Of a DNA stretch of 64,000 nucleotides, positions 9,045-16,927 are shown in pieces. The notes beneath the pieces are model-generated. The model had not been told where the DNA came from. It ran no database searches and worked only from the letters and a program-made list of their open reading frames with translations. Source of the DNA: Aestuariirhabdus sp049985285 (GTDB lineage Bacteria > Pseudomonadota > Gammaproteobacteria > Pseudomonadales > Aestuariirhabdaceae). The stretch is from NCBI RefSeq assembly GCF_049985285.1, contig NZ_JBNIEU010000001.1, forward strand, positions 744,001 through 808,000, in the 5' to 3' direction. Both the position numbers and the translations under genes were made by a program. Numbering within the stretch: the stretch's first letter is position 1; each line of letters starts with the position of its first letter.

Positions 9045-10232
9045 CTATTTTTTAACAACGACGATGCTGCCATCCACAAAATGGGTGAACACATAGTCAT
9101 CGGGCCCAAGTGCATCGTGATTATCAGGTGTAAAAGGAGTTTGATAGTTCTTGATCAGTCCATCGTATTGATCGATAGAGTAAAAGCCTTTGCGGATCGC
9201 AGGACCTTCGGTGCTGCCGGCAAGCTCGATCGCCTTGGCGGTCAGATACATGGCGTCATAGGCGTTAGCGATACCTACCGCAGGGGTTACATCCGCGTGA
9301 CTCTTGATCTCTGGATAACGTTGCTGCAGGGAAGCAAACAGCGCGTCGCTGCGGGCATCGGTGCCCGGGGCAGAAAACACGTAGGTCTGGATAAACTCAA
9401 CCTGGTCTGCATTAGGCCCAGCCAGCTCGCTAAAGCGTCCACCGGCGGGTCCCCAGTGAGAAACAATCGGAACATCCCAACCCATTCGCTCCAGTGATTT
9501 AACGACCTGAGCAGAGGGTGAAACGTTGGCCACCATAAATAGCGTGTCGACACCGGCTTCCTTGAGTCGCGTTAATTGCGGCACAACATCCACGTCGCTG
9601 CCCTCAATTCGCTCGATGCCCACTGCGCTCATACCGCGGGCGTCAAGCGCTTTTGTCAGCCCCTTTTCATTGGACTCACCCCAGGGGTTGTTGATCAGTA
9701 TCATTCCGGGCTTTTGGGTTCCGTAGTGCTTGAGCGCGTAGCTGAGGAGTGCCTCATCCACAATTTCATCCACCGCCGATACCCTGAACGCATAGTTCTC
9801 CTTGGCCCCGTTCTTGGTGATCGGTGTGCCCGCCGCCCAGGTTCCTACATACGGCACCTTAAGCTTGTTGATCACCGGCACAATAGCTAAAGAAACCGGA
9901 GTGTCGAGCCCCCCAAAGATAACCGACACACCCTCTTTCTGGATCAGCTCCCGCGTCGCCAGTAAGCCTTTGGAGGGGTTGCTTTCGTCATCGCGGCGAA
10001 TCAACTCAACTTGTTGGCCCAAAATGCCGCCCGCAGCGTTAATTTCATCAATTGCGACCGTCAAGCCCCGAGTTATGGCTTCGCCCGACTTCGCAGACTG
10101 ACCTGACAGAGCCGCCACCAGACCAACCTTGAGGGTGTCGGCCTGGACGGGGCAGGCGAATGCTGCGGAGGCGGCGAGGGTCAGCGCCGCCGATTTAAAA
10201 ACTACTTTTAATTTTCCAAACTGTTTAACCAT
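9045..10232 (-). CDS. Periplasmic substrate-binding protein of the Liv-type ABC importer
   Basis: A 395-aa type I periplasmic binding protein (Peripla_BP_6). The ATG at 10232 is preceded by GGAG seven bases upstream and starts a proper signal peptide (basic start, then ALTLAASAAFACPVQA). A longer frame from 10343 lacks a signal and is unlikely. Mature features include VGLVAALSGQSAKSGEAI and DDESNPSKG, typical of LivK/amide-binding proteins. It heads the minus-strand operon livK-livH-livMGF-amidohydrolase. The ligand is unknown; given the two hydrolases, an amide or other nitrogen compound is more likely than a simple branched amino acid. Confidence 0.9.
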   Translation of the reverse strand: MVKQFGKLKVVFKSAALTLAASAAFACPVQADTLKVGLVAALSGQSAKSGEAITRGLTVAIDEINAAGGILGQQVELIRRDDESNPSKGLLATRELIQKEGVSVIFGGLDTPVSLAIVPVINKLKVPYVGTWAAGTPITKNGAKENYAFRVSAVDEIVDEALLSYALKHYGTQKPGMILINNPWGESNEKGLTKALDARGMSAVGIERIEGSDVDVVPQLTRLKEAGVDTLFMVANVSPSAQVVKSLERMGWDVPIVSHWGPAGGRFSELAGPNADQVEFIQTYVFSAPGTDARSDALFASLQQRYPEIKSHADVTPAVGIANAYDAMYLTAKAIELAGSTEGPAIRKGFYSIDQYDGLIKNYQTPFTPDNHDALGPDDYVFTHFVDGSIVVVKK

Positions 10233-10384
10233 GATTTTCTCCATTTGCAGTATTGCTAACGGATTGTTAGCAATTATAATGCCAGAGAAATCGAGGCGAT
10301 TTTCGTTATATTTAGCGACTTTTGTCAGATATTCGCACCACAAAAGAACACTGAACCCATAACCGCACTATAAGGTGGCATCTC

Positions 10385-10804
10385 ATGAGTAAACTTCAGC
10401 AAAGCGATCGTGCAGAGCAGGCAATCAACACCATAAAGGCTTTCTTAGAAGCATCAATGAAGCCAGATCCCGAGCTAGCAGCCACTTTTATGGCTCCGGA
10501 CGTGAAGATCACCTTTACCGGAGGTCGCCTTATGGAAAATGCTTACGCAATTACCGCCTTCAATGGCGGACGCTATAAATGGGTAAAAAAGGCTCTGGGG
10601 CAGTTTGATGCCAGCCTAAACGAGGGCTATGTTACGGTTTATTCTAACGGTACCCTCTACGGCGAGTGGCTCGATGGCCGCCCTTTTGCCAACAACCGCT
10701 ATCTAGATCGATTCGATATACGCGACGGCAAGATCACCCGAATGGATGTGTGGAACGACAGCGCCGAATGGATCCTGACGCCCGAGATCAACCAGACTCC
10801 ATAG
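10385..10804 (+). CDS. SnoaL/NTF2-like fold protein
   Basis: A 139-aa protein with the alpha+beta cone pattern of the SnoaL-like/NTF2-like superfamily: an N-terminal helix with AAFLEASMKPDPELAATFM-like spacing, an ITFTGG strand, and a C-terminal FDIRDGKITRMDVW segment. The ribosome-binding site is AAGGTGG. It is divergent from the binding protein across about 150 bp and may share its regulation. Such proteins are small isomerases, hydrolases or ligand-binding proteins. The exact reaction cannot be given. Confidence 0.75.
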   Translation: MSKLQQSDRAEQAINTIKAFLEASMKPDPELAATFMAPDVKITFTGGRLMENAYAITAFNGGRYKWVKKALGQFDASLNEGYVTVYSNGTLYGEWLDGRPFANNRYLDRFDIRDGKITRMDVWNDSAEWILTPEINQTP

Positions 10805-10844
10805 CCCAACCGGTCAGGATCGAATAAGCGGCAGGGTGGCCTAT

Positions 10845-10899
10845 TGGGCGCTAAATGATAGATAATGAGCTTCCTTCACCCAGCTGTCATTTAGGCCCA
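10845..10899 (+). promoter_or_regulatory. Inverted repeat ending at the TauE start codon
   Basis: TGGGCGCTAAATGA (10845-10858) is matched by TCATTTAGGCCCA (10887-10899) with one bulged base and a 28-nt loop. The right arm ends three bases before the ATG at 10903 and covers the place where a ribosome-binding site would be; no good Shine-Dalgarno is seen. It could be an mRNA hairpin limiting translation or an operator. Confidence 0.45.
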
Positions 10900-10902
10900 C
10901 CC

Positions 10903-11703
10903 ATGCTGATCCTCTCCTACCTCGTCCTTGGTGCTTGCGCTGGCTTGACTGCGGGTTTATTCGGTATCGGGGGCGGTTTAATTATCGTTCCTGCCCTGGT
11001 GTTCAGCTTTGGCCTGCAGGGTATGTCACCGGAGATACTGACCCATGTTGCGGTCGGCACCTCCCTGGCCACTATCGTTGTTACCTCTGCCAGCTCCATT
11101 CGCTCACACCACCTCAAAGGCGGAGTGCGCTGGGACCTGTTCAAACCGCTGGCCATCGGTATCGTCGTTGGCGCCGTGGTCGGCGTAAAAACCGCCGGTC
11201 AACTCAGCGGGGCCATGTTGCAACTGCTGATCGGCTGTTTTGCCATTGCGGTCGCGGTGCAGATGGGTCTGGGCCTAAAACCCAAGCCCAGCAGGGATGT
11301 TCCAGGCCGGGTCAGCCTCGGCATAGTGGGCAGTATCATCGGGTCGGTCTCGGCGCTGTTTGGCATTGGGGGCGGCACCATGACGACCCCCTATCTTAAC
11401 TGGTGCAACGTTCGCATCCAGAGCGCGATCGGCACTTCGGCGGCCTGCGGTTTTCCCATCGCCCTCGCCGGTGCCCTGGTGAATATCGAGGAGGGATGGA
11501 GCCACCCCGCGCTGATGGAGTGGAGTCTGGGTTACGTTTACCTACCCGCCTTTTTCGGCATTGTTCTTACCAGCGCCTGGTTTGCCCGCTACGGTGCCCG
11601 CCTGGCCCATGCGTTGCCGGAGACCGTACTAAAAAGGGCCTTTGCGGTCCTATTGCTGTTAGTCGGTGGTCGTTTTTTGCTGACCGCACTGGGCCATAGC
11701 TGA
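10903..11703 (+). CDS. TauE/SafE family membrane exporter (second copy)
   Basis: A 266-aa membrane protein with about eight hydrophobic segments and the duplicated glycine signatures GLFGIGGGLIIVPAL and ALFGIGGGTMTTPYL. I start it at the ATG at 10903; the frame also allows 10855, but the added 16 residues are polar and unlike the family. It is related to the 1105-1902 gene. Having two members around one ABC-import/hydrolase cluster suggests product export or co-import of organic sulfonates or carboxylates, which is inference only. Confidence 0.87.
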   Translation: MLILSYLVLGACAGLTAGLFGIGGGLIIVPALVFSFGLQGMSPEILTHVAVGTSLATIVVTSASSIRSHHLKGGVRWDLFKPLAIGIVVGAVVGVKTAGQLSGAMLQLLIGCFAIAVAVQMGLGLKPKPSRDVPGRVSLGIVGSIIGSVSALFGIGGGTMTTPYLNWCNVRIQSAIGTSAACGFPIALAGALVNIEEGWSHPALMEWSLGYVYLPAFFGIVLTSAWFARYGARLAHALPETVLKRAFAVLLLLVGGRFLLTALGHS

Positions 11704-11871
11704 GCACAACGGGCTCAGGAGCGGCTTTAGCCGCCTGAAACCAGGCCCCTTAATGCAAAACTGAGCCAGATCAGTAAACAGGCAAGATGCTTCTTATTGC
11801 CTATTTATCCATAAACCGGCGATGGATTAGTATCGACTATTACAACAAAAACAGCAGTAAAGGTGAGGCAA

Positions 11872-12798
11872 ATGGCAGGCACTGAGGGTTACCAACCGGA
11901 AGACAATGATGATGTGATGCTAGAGCAGGAGATGAATGCACTGGAGGCGCTTGAGGAGCGTGCAGACATCAAGACCATCAGCATCAAAAAAGAGAGTAAG
12001 CAGGAGCTGGAGGGAGACGGCCGTTCCGATGGCAGTGATCGCCGCAAGACCCTAGCCCGATTAAGCAATGCGGAGTATCTGGAGCTTATTGCGCCGCTTC
12101 ATGTTGAGCTCCTGAAGCTGCAGAACTGGGTCAAGGAGGAGGGCATCAAGATCTGCTGCGTCTTCGAGGGACGAGACGCCGCCGGCAAGGGGGGCACCAT
12201 CAAGCGCATCGTCGAGCACCTAAACCCACGGGGATGTCGGGTGGTGGCGCTGGAGAAACCCAGTGAACGAGAGATGACCGAATGGTATTTCCAACGCTAT
12301 GTAGCGCACCTGCCCGCAGGCGGCGAGATCGCGCTGTTTGACCGTAGCTGGTATAACCGCACCGGCGTAGAGCGGGTCATGAAATTTACGTCCCAGCAAA
12401 AAGTTATTGCTCACCTGCGAGCCACTCCCGACTTCGAGCGCCTGCTAACCGGCTCGGGTATCCACCTGATAAAGTTCTGGTTCTCCGTTAGCAAGGCCGA
12501 ACAGGAGCGTCGTTTTACCAAGCGGGAGACAGACCCCCTGAAGCAGTGGAAACTCAGCCCTATCGACAAGGAATCCCAGGGGAAATGGGATGCCTACACG
12601 AAGGCAAAAGAGGATATGTTCTTCTACACCAGCACCCCCGAGTGCCCCTGGACCATCATAAAATCAGACGACAAGAAACGCGCACGGGTAAATGCGATTC
12701 GGTATCTTCTCAGCCGTTTTAACTACACCGGGAAAGACCATAGTCTGCTGGAGATTGACCGCCGCATCGTTAAAACGGTGATGGACGAGCTGCCCTGA
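11872..12798 (+). CDS. ppk2: Polyphosphate kinase 2 (PPK2)
   Basis: A 308-aa P-loop kinase that moves phosphate between polyphosphate and nucleotides. The Walker A region FEGRDAAGKGGTIKRI, the Walker B/lid segment LFDRSWYNRTGVERVM and the C-terminal SDDKKRARVNAIRYLL are typical of one-domain PPK2 enzymes. An acidic, charged N-terminal extension of about 50 residues precedes the domain. The ATG at 11872 follows AAGGTGAGG; an in-frame GTG at 11863 lies within that site. It appears to be monocistronic. Whether it prefers ADP or GDP cannot be decided by eye. Confidence 0.95.
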   Translation: MAGTEGYQPEDNDDVMLEQEMNALEALEERADIKTISIKKESKQELEGDGRSDGSDRRKTLARLSNAEYLELIAPLHVELLKLQNWVKEEGIKICCVFEGRDAAGKGGTIKRIVEHLNPRGCRVVALEKPSEREMTEWYFQRYVAHLPAGGEIALFDRSWYNRTGVERVMKFTSQQKVIAHLRATPDFERLLTGSGIHLIKFWFSVSKAEQERRFTKRETDPLKQWKLSPIDKESQGKWDAYTKAKEDMFFYTSTPECPWTIIKSDDKKRARVNAIRYLLSRFNYTGKDHSLLEIDRRIVKTVMDELP

Positions 12799-12835
12799 TT
12801 TATGCCCACCGATGGTCGGTATCGAAGGAGGCTTC

Positions 12836-12973
12836 ATGGAGGGAGCTTCCAGCCGCTGCATCAGCCACCCCTTGCGCTACTGCATGGAAAAAAAGCAACA
12901 AAAAGACCAGCCCATCACGGTAGGTGGATCACACAACTCCCTCCACACAAAACGAAAAACTCACGCTTTTTAG
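12836..12973 (+). CDS. Candidate 45-aa small ORF
   Basis: A short open frame whose ATG follows a strong GAAGGAGG site at good spacing, 37 bp after the PPK2 stop. It starts MEGASSRC and ends KRKTHAF. I recognise no family. The last bases approach the 3' end of the convergent VF530 gene. The strong ribosome-binding site is the only support, so it may be spurious. Confidence 0.3.
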   Translation: MEGASSRCISHPLRYCMEKKQQKDQPITVGGSHNSLHTKRKTHAF

Positions 12974-12987
12974 CGGTGGGTATCGAG

Positions 12988-13548
12988 CTACTTTCTCGAC
13001 TTCTCCCAGGGGTCCACACCACTGTTGGCCGGTGGGGTCGAAGGTGCCGCTGAGTCACGCTCAGGCCTCGAGGGGGCATCACCGCCTCGATGACGGTTTT
13101 TTCGATCATCTCGCTGGGCTCCGCCATAGATATTGCCGGAGCCAGATTTTGCCGAGCGGTGCCCGCTACCCTGGCGTTTTTCTGCCGCCTTTTGGGCCCG
13201 TTTCTCGCGTAACCTCTCTGCATCTTCAAGGCTTAGCACCGCAGGCTCACCCGGAGACTGCCCCTCCGGAATGATACGATCTCGTGGTGGTATCTCAAAC
13301 TGGCTGAAGGAAGCTTTGGGAAGATTTTTAAATTGATAGAGGTAGAAGGCTTCAACTTTTTCACGAGCCCAATCTGTCTTCTTAAGGAATTTCAAACTCG
13401 ATTCAAGACTCGGATTGGCCCTAAAACAGTTGATGTTCAGGTAGGCAAACAGAATATCAAAGCCGTAATGTCCAACCAGTTGCGTCAACAGACTTTTTAA
13501 GCTGACACCGTGGAGCGGGTTGTTCTGGTAGTTAACTTCATCATTCAT
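12988..13548 (-). CDS. VF530 (DUF2132) family DNA-binding protein with long basic tail
   Basis: A 186-aa protein. Residues about 1-75 match the small VF530 family: NNPLHGVSLKSLLTQLV, FDILFAYLNINCF, then NPSLESSLKFLKKTDWAREKVEAFYL. That domain normally makes up nearly the whole protein. Here about 110 extra residues follow, rich in Arg, Lys, Ser, Gly and Asp, with no hydrophobic core and looking disordered. I start at the ATG at 13548; an upstream ATG at 13593 would add 15 residues foreign to the family. The domain was linked structurally to DNA binding; the role here is unknown. Confidence 0.8.
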   Translation of the reverse strand: MNDEVNYQNNPLHGVSLKSLLTQLVGHYGFDILFAYLNINCFRANPSLESSLKFLKKTDWAREKVEAFYLYQFKNLPKASFSQFEIPPRDRIIPEGQSPGEPAVLSLEDAERLREKRAQKAAEKRQGSGHRSAKSGSGNIYGGAQRDDRKNRHRGGDAPSRPERDSAAPSTPPANSGVDPWEKSRK

Positions 13549-13695
13549 GGTAATGTCCAACGAGGGTCCGCAATTAGTGAGCCTGCGAACCATCGATTAC
13601 AGCGGTCCTAACCGAGACAACGCACAGCGCCCTATAACCCTTTGCACACAGGCGCGCCTGTCGACGCGCCTGCTCACTGCAACCTGTCAGGGTGA

Positions 13696-13902
13696 CTACA
13701 GTGGCACAACCTTATTAGCACAAGGCCCTTTTTGGCCCTGGCCAACTTCAAACTCGACCTCCTGACCATCGTTCAGCGTAGCGTATCCGCCACCACTTTG
13801 GATTTCTGAGTGGTGAACAAAAAGATCTTTACCACCATCCTCTGGAGCGATGAAGCCGAACCCTTTATCTGCATTGAACCACTTAACCGTACCTTTGCTC
13901 AT
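13696..13902 (-). CDS. Cold-shock domain protein (CspA family)
   Basis: A 68-aa single cold-shock domain. The RNA-binding motifs KGFGFIAPEDGGKDLFVHH (RNP1 and RNP2) follow GTVKWFNADKG, as in CspA-type RNA chaperones. The length is standard. The 5' side has an A/T-rich leader, compatible with the long regulated leaders of csp genes, but I see no conserved cold box with confidence. It is expressed alone on the minus strand. Confidence 0.95.
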   Translation of the reverse strand: MSKGTVKWFNADKGFGFIAPEDGGKDLFVHHSEIQSGGGYATLNDGQEVEFEVGQGQKGPCANKVVPL

Positions 13903-14265
13903 TTTATTTACTCTGTTAGTGGGTGAAATTTATTGAATCTATATTCGAATTCACCCGCTCGAATATAAAGTGGATACCTTAGGGTGAAGCAGCTACATCA
14001 TCCACCAGCAACACCTGCTGGCCATCACCGAACCTTGAAATGACGACATCCCTCGGTGTTTGCATTGTAGTTTACTTTACGCAACGGTTGGCTATGGTAG
14101 CACTTCCGCCTTTTTATATTCGCGAAATTAACAGCCAACGGATGTAACTAAATTTTGGGTTATTTGCATTCCAGGGTTGGAATATTGTCTTTAACCTGAA
14201 TAGCCGCCGAGCCGTTTCGTGCAAAAGGTGGTTGGGATTTCGGTCGATAAGCTCCCGCCTCTCAC
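13903..14265. other. Intergenic region between csp and the VapBC operator
   Basis: About 360 bp without a convincing gene. It should hold the csp promoter and leader (AT-rich stretch around 13920-13980 on the minus strand). No RNA gene or repeat is recognised. The VapBC operator begins at 14266. Confidence 0.5.
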
Positions 14266-14291
14266 GCTTTACTTATTGTCATAAGTAAAGC
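14266..14291 (+). promoter_or_regulatory. Perfect 11-bp inverted repeat, likely VapBC operator
   Basis: GCTTTACTTAT (14266-14276) and ATAAGTAAAGC (14281-14291) are perfect inverted repeats separated by TGTC, 45 bp before the antitoxin ATG. AbrB-type antitoxins autoregulate by binding such palindromes. No T-tract follows, which argues against a terminator. Confidence 0.7.
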
Positions 14292-14336
14292 TAACTGCTA
14301 TCTTTATTTTATCCAAACAGTAAAGAGGCTAGAGGC

Positions 14337-14552
14337 ATGGCCAAGATCAGCTCCAAGAACCAAATCACCCTCCCTGCTGCCCAGCGTGAAGCCATCGGCG
14401 TTAAAGCCGGCGATGAAGTGGAAATATTCGCCGTGGGCGATCAGATCAACATCGTTAAGAAGGTGGCCGGAGCTGCCAAAGGGATGTTGAGCGGCGTTAA
14501 AGCCAAGGCTGCGATCAGTGACAAACAGTCGATGGAGTCGGCGCTGTCGTGA
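14337..14552 (+). CDS. vapB: AbrB/SpoVT-type antitoxin (VapB)
   Basis: A 71-aa protein with the AbrB swapped-hairpin motif AKISSKNQITLPAAQREAIGV and AGDEVEIFAVGDQI at the N-terminus and a flexible C-terminal tail expected to wrap the toxin. AGAGGCTAGAGGC gives a ribosome-binding site. Its stop overlaps the toxin's GTG start (GTGA). It should neutralise the downstream PIN toxin and repress the operon through the palindrome at 14266-14291. Confidence 0.9.
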   Translation: MAKISSKNQITLPAAQREAIGVKAGDEVEIFAVGDQINIVKKVAGAAKGMLSGVKAKAAISDKQSMESALS

Positions 14553-14965
14553 TCAGTATCGATACCAATGTGTTGCTGCGCTACTTGCTGGCTGATGATG
14601 CCAAGCAAGCGGAACAGGCCGCGCAGCTGATCAGCGGATCTGAGCAGGTATTGGTGACGGACATTGTGTTGGTTGAAACCCTATGGACGCTACGGGGCGT
14701 GAAATATCAGCTGACTAAGCCGCAACTGATCGAGGTGGTTAAGACGCTGTTCAAAGAGCCAAATATCCGTTTTGAGGATGGGCAGGCAACTTGGGTGGCG
14801 CTGGATCAGTACCACCAAACCAAGGGCGCTGACTTTGCTGGTGCGTTGATCGTCAACAAGGCCAAACTGATTGCCAACAAACTCGGTGAAGCCTACGGCG
14901 GCACATACACTTTTGATAAGGCGGCACAGAAATTAAGCGGGGCGAAGGCTCCCGGCAACAAGTGA
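14549..14965 (+). CDS. vapC: PIN-domain toxin (VapC-like)
   Basis: A 138-aa PIN-domain RNase. The acidic residues are visible: ISIDTNVLLRYLL at the N-terminus, the Glu in VLVETLW, and ADFAGALIVNKAK for the third acidic position. It starts with GTG inside the antitoxin stop, giving coupled translation. VapC toxins cut tRNA or rRNA when the antitoxin is lost. The C-terminal YTFDKAAQKLSGA fits the usual ending TFDK. Confidence 0.9.
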   Translation: MISIDTNVLLRYLLADDAKQAEQAAQLISGSEQVLVTDIVLVETLWTLRGVKYQLTKPQLIEVVKTLFKEPNIRFEDGQATWVALDQYHQTKGADFAGALIVNKAKLIANKLGEAYGGTYTFDKAAQKLSGAKAPGNK

Positions 14966-15235
14966 TTTTGGAATAGAGACTATCTGCCACCAAGGCGTCC
15001 AACCAATCCCCTCTTCTGATCTCGACTGCTCAAACAGACAGTTCCAACCACTTGCTGTTTTTGGCTCAGCTATGCTGAGGTCGTTGTTCCAACCTCAGAT
15101 TACAAATAGACAATTTTTTCGGAGCAAGCCGACAACAGGCCTTCCGCTGCGCTAAGTCGGCGCCCTTCCGACTCGATCTCCAATAAAGCACGCCGCGGCC
15201 TGCTTGCTGTCGGGGGTGGGGAGGGTGGGCACAAT
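14966..15235. other. Intergenic region after VapBC
   Basis: Some 270 bp with weak imperfect inverted repeats (for example GCCGAC...GTCGGC around 15128-15161) and no supported gene. It may hold terminators for the converging transcripts. Confidence 0.4.
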
Positions 15236-15385
15236 CTATGGCTCATCGGCCTCAGATGAGGACCCACTATGGCGCCGCCAACAGGCGCGCGCCCTGCGTA
15301 CCCCGGCAGCGAACAGCACCAGAAGCAAGGGCGCTGTCCAGAACAGTACGGGGTTGTAGAACCATTCGGCGACTCGCTCCAACAT
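15236..15385 (-). CDS. 49-aa single-span membrane protein
   Basis: A short gene directly downstream (5 bp) of the methyltransferase-like gene. It starts MLERVAEWFYNP, continues with a hydrophobic span VLFWTAPLLLVLFAAGV, then a positively charged stretch RRARACWRRH and an acidic end. Charge distribution suggests N-terminus out or periplasmic. GGAG lies 11 bases before the ATG, within the 3' end of the upstream gene. The composition is gene-like. No family is recognised. Confidence 0.55.
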   Translation of the reverse strand: MLERVAEWFYNPVLFWTAPLLLVLFAAGVRRARACWRRHSGSSSEADEP

Positions 15386-15390
15386 AAGGC

Positions 15391-16074
15391 CTAGGGCTCC
15401 GGTGCGCGAAAAAAGCGAGGAAAGAACGCTCCTACCCGACGTTGATACTGGCGGTATTCATCATCAAAGATACGCAGCATACGCCTCTCCTCAAAGTAAC
15501 CACCCACAAACATATAGGTGGTATACATGGCACAGTAGACAATATTATTCAGTGATGGCCCGCTGGTGAGCAGGAAAATCCACCCTGCCACCATCATCGG
15601 GTGGCGCACCCATCCATACACCCCGCTGACTTCGAGACGTTGGGAGCCAAACAACGCCGGCCTCTCCTCGGCCTCCGGAGGCACTTTGCCCCAGATCCCC
15701 TGTAGCCCGCGCCAGGCCTGCTTCAAACCCAGAAACTCCAGGTAATCGCTCTGCAGGAAGGCGGCATACAGCAGGGCAATGGAGCCCAGATGGAGCACGA
15801 TCAGGCTTTGCCATAACCACTCGGGATAGGCCACCAGCCAAACGTCGTGCGCGCTGTTTCGCGCCCAGTGAATGGTCGCCACCCCATAATAGAGCGCCCA
15901 GTAACTGAGACCGCAATAGATGAGTCGCCAAAAATGGTCAACGAAATAGCGGCTCGTGCAGCGCGCCAACCCCCTTTTGAAGGGTTCCTGAGCCCCCACC
16001 GAATGGAGCAATCCAAACAATGTAAACGCGACTAATGAGGCACCATAGCCATTAAGCAAGGAGGGTTCCATCAT
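15391..16074 (-). CDS. Isoprenylcysteine methyltransferase-like / NnrU-like membrane protein
   Basis: A 227-aa membrane protein with about five to six hydrophobic segments. The C-terminal signature VYGWVRHPMMVAGW followed by EERRMLRIFDDEYRQYQRR and ending in a VGAFFPR-type motif is that of integral-membrane methyltransferases of the ICMT/PEMT type. NnrU and the methanethiol methyltransferase MddA belong to the same wider group. The RHP and E-E/D-x-x-Y-x-x-Y residues are intact, so SAM-dependent methylation at the membrane is plausible. The substrate is unknown. A tiny membrane protein follows 5 bp downstream. Confidence 0.75.
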   Translation of the reverse strand: MMEPSLLNGYGASLVAFTLFGLLHSVGAQEPFKRGLARCTSRYFVDHFWRLIYCGLSYWALYYGVATIHWARNSAHDVWLVAYPEWLWQSLIVLHLGSIALLYAAFLQSDYLEFLGLKQAWRGLQGIWGKVPPEAEERPALFGSQRLEVSGVYGWVRHPMMVAGWIFLLTSGPSLNNIVYCAMYTTYMFVGGYFEERRMLRIFDDEYRQYQRRVGAFFPRFFRAPEP

Positions 16075-16095
16075 AGGATTAACGGGCCGCAGGGT

Positions 16096-16548
16096 TTACC
16101 TGATCTCGTAAGCCTCTATTGCGGCCTTCAGATCATCGAACTCCTCACACCCAAAGGTGCAGATGTCGTCGAGTCGGTTCAGGCGTTCCCTGGCTTTTTC
16201 CAACTCGTCGGTTTGCAAGTAAAGCTCCCCCAGGTACTCGTTGGCACCGCGATGGTCCGGGTCAATAGCCAGCGCTTTGTTATAGGCGCCAAGAGCATCG
16301 CCATAGCGGTATAGTTTTCGATTGCTGAAACCGATGTAATTCCACGCATCGGCGTTATCCGGTTCAGCCTCCACCACACTACCAAACAGTGAAAGCGCCT
16401 TTTCATAATGGGCGACCTTTATCGCCTGTATGCCCATCTCGTAGTCAACACTCTTGCGCTGGGTTGACGAGCTACTCGAGCCCGCCGCCATCGCCGTCGA
16501 TACAAAAGCAACACTCACAATAAAAGCAATTACGCCCCTTCTCACCAT
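16096..16548 (-). CDS. Exported tetratricopeptide-repeat protein
   Basis: A 150-aa protein. The ATG at 16548 follows GGAGG and starts a clear signal peptide (VRRGVIAFIVSVAFVSTAMA). A longer frame from 16731 has no such start. At least two to three TPR units follow: YEKALSLFGSVVEAEPDNADAW-like, YGDALGAYNKALAIDPDHRGAN-like and LYLQTDELEKARERL. Two Cys in DDICTFGCEEFDDL near the C-terminus could form a disulfide. It is likely a periplasmic scaffold. Partner unknown. Confidence 0.8.
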   Translation of the reverse strand: MVRRGVIAFIVSVAFVSTAMAAGSSSSSTQRKSVDYEMGIQAIKVAHYEKALSLFGSVVEAEPDNADAWNYIGFSNRKLYRYGDALGAYNKALAIDPDHRGANEYLGELYLQTDELEKARERLNRLDDICTFGCEEFDDLKAAIEAYEIR

Positions 16549-16927
16549 GACAGAATCCTCCCAGGTATCACTCGCAGGCTGTTTGAGTATAGTACCCGTC
16601 TGATCGAAGACGCTGCCCTGGGGCCGCCAGCACCGTCGGTTGAAGCGCACCAGCAACCCGCTACCCCCCCGGCTACCGCAGTACGCACCGGCGCAGCCAG
16701 CCAAAAAACCCGCAGCACAGTTTGGCCACAAACAGTCGCACCCGCAGCCTTATTGACTAATTTATCGCGAAAATAACGTAATCATGTCTATTGCATCGCA
16801 ATATACGGGAAATAAGACCATTCGGCCTTGGGTAAACTATTGCCCCCAATTCGGGCACCGGACCTGGTTACGGCTACCTGAATTTCTACCCATAAAAATA
16901 AATTGAAACCAAAGAGGAAGCCCCCAC

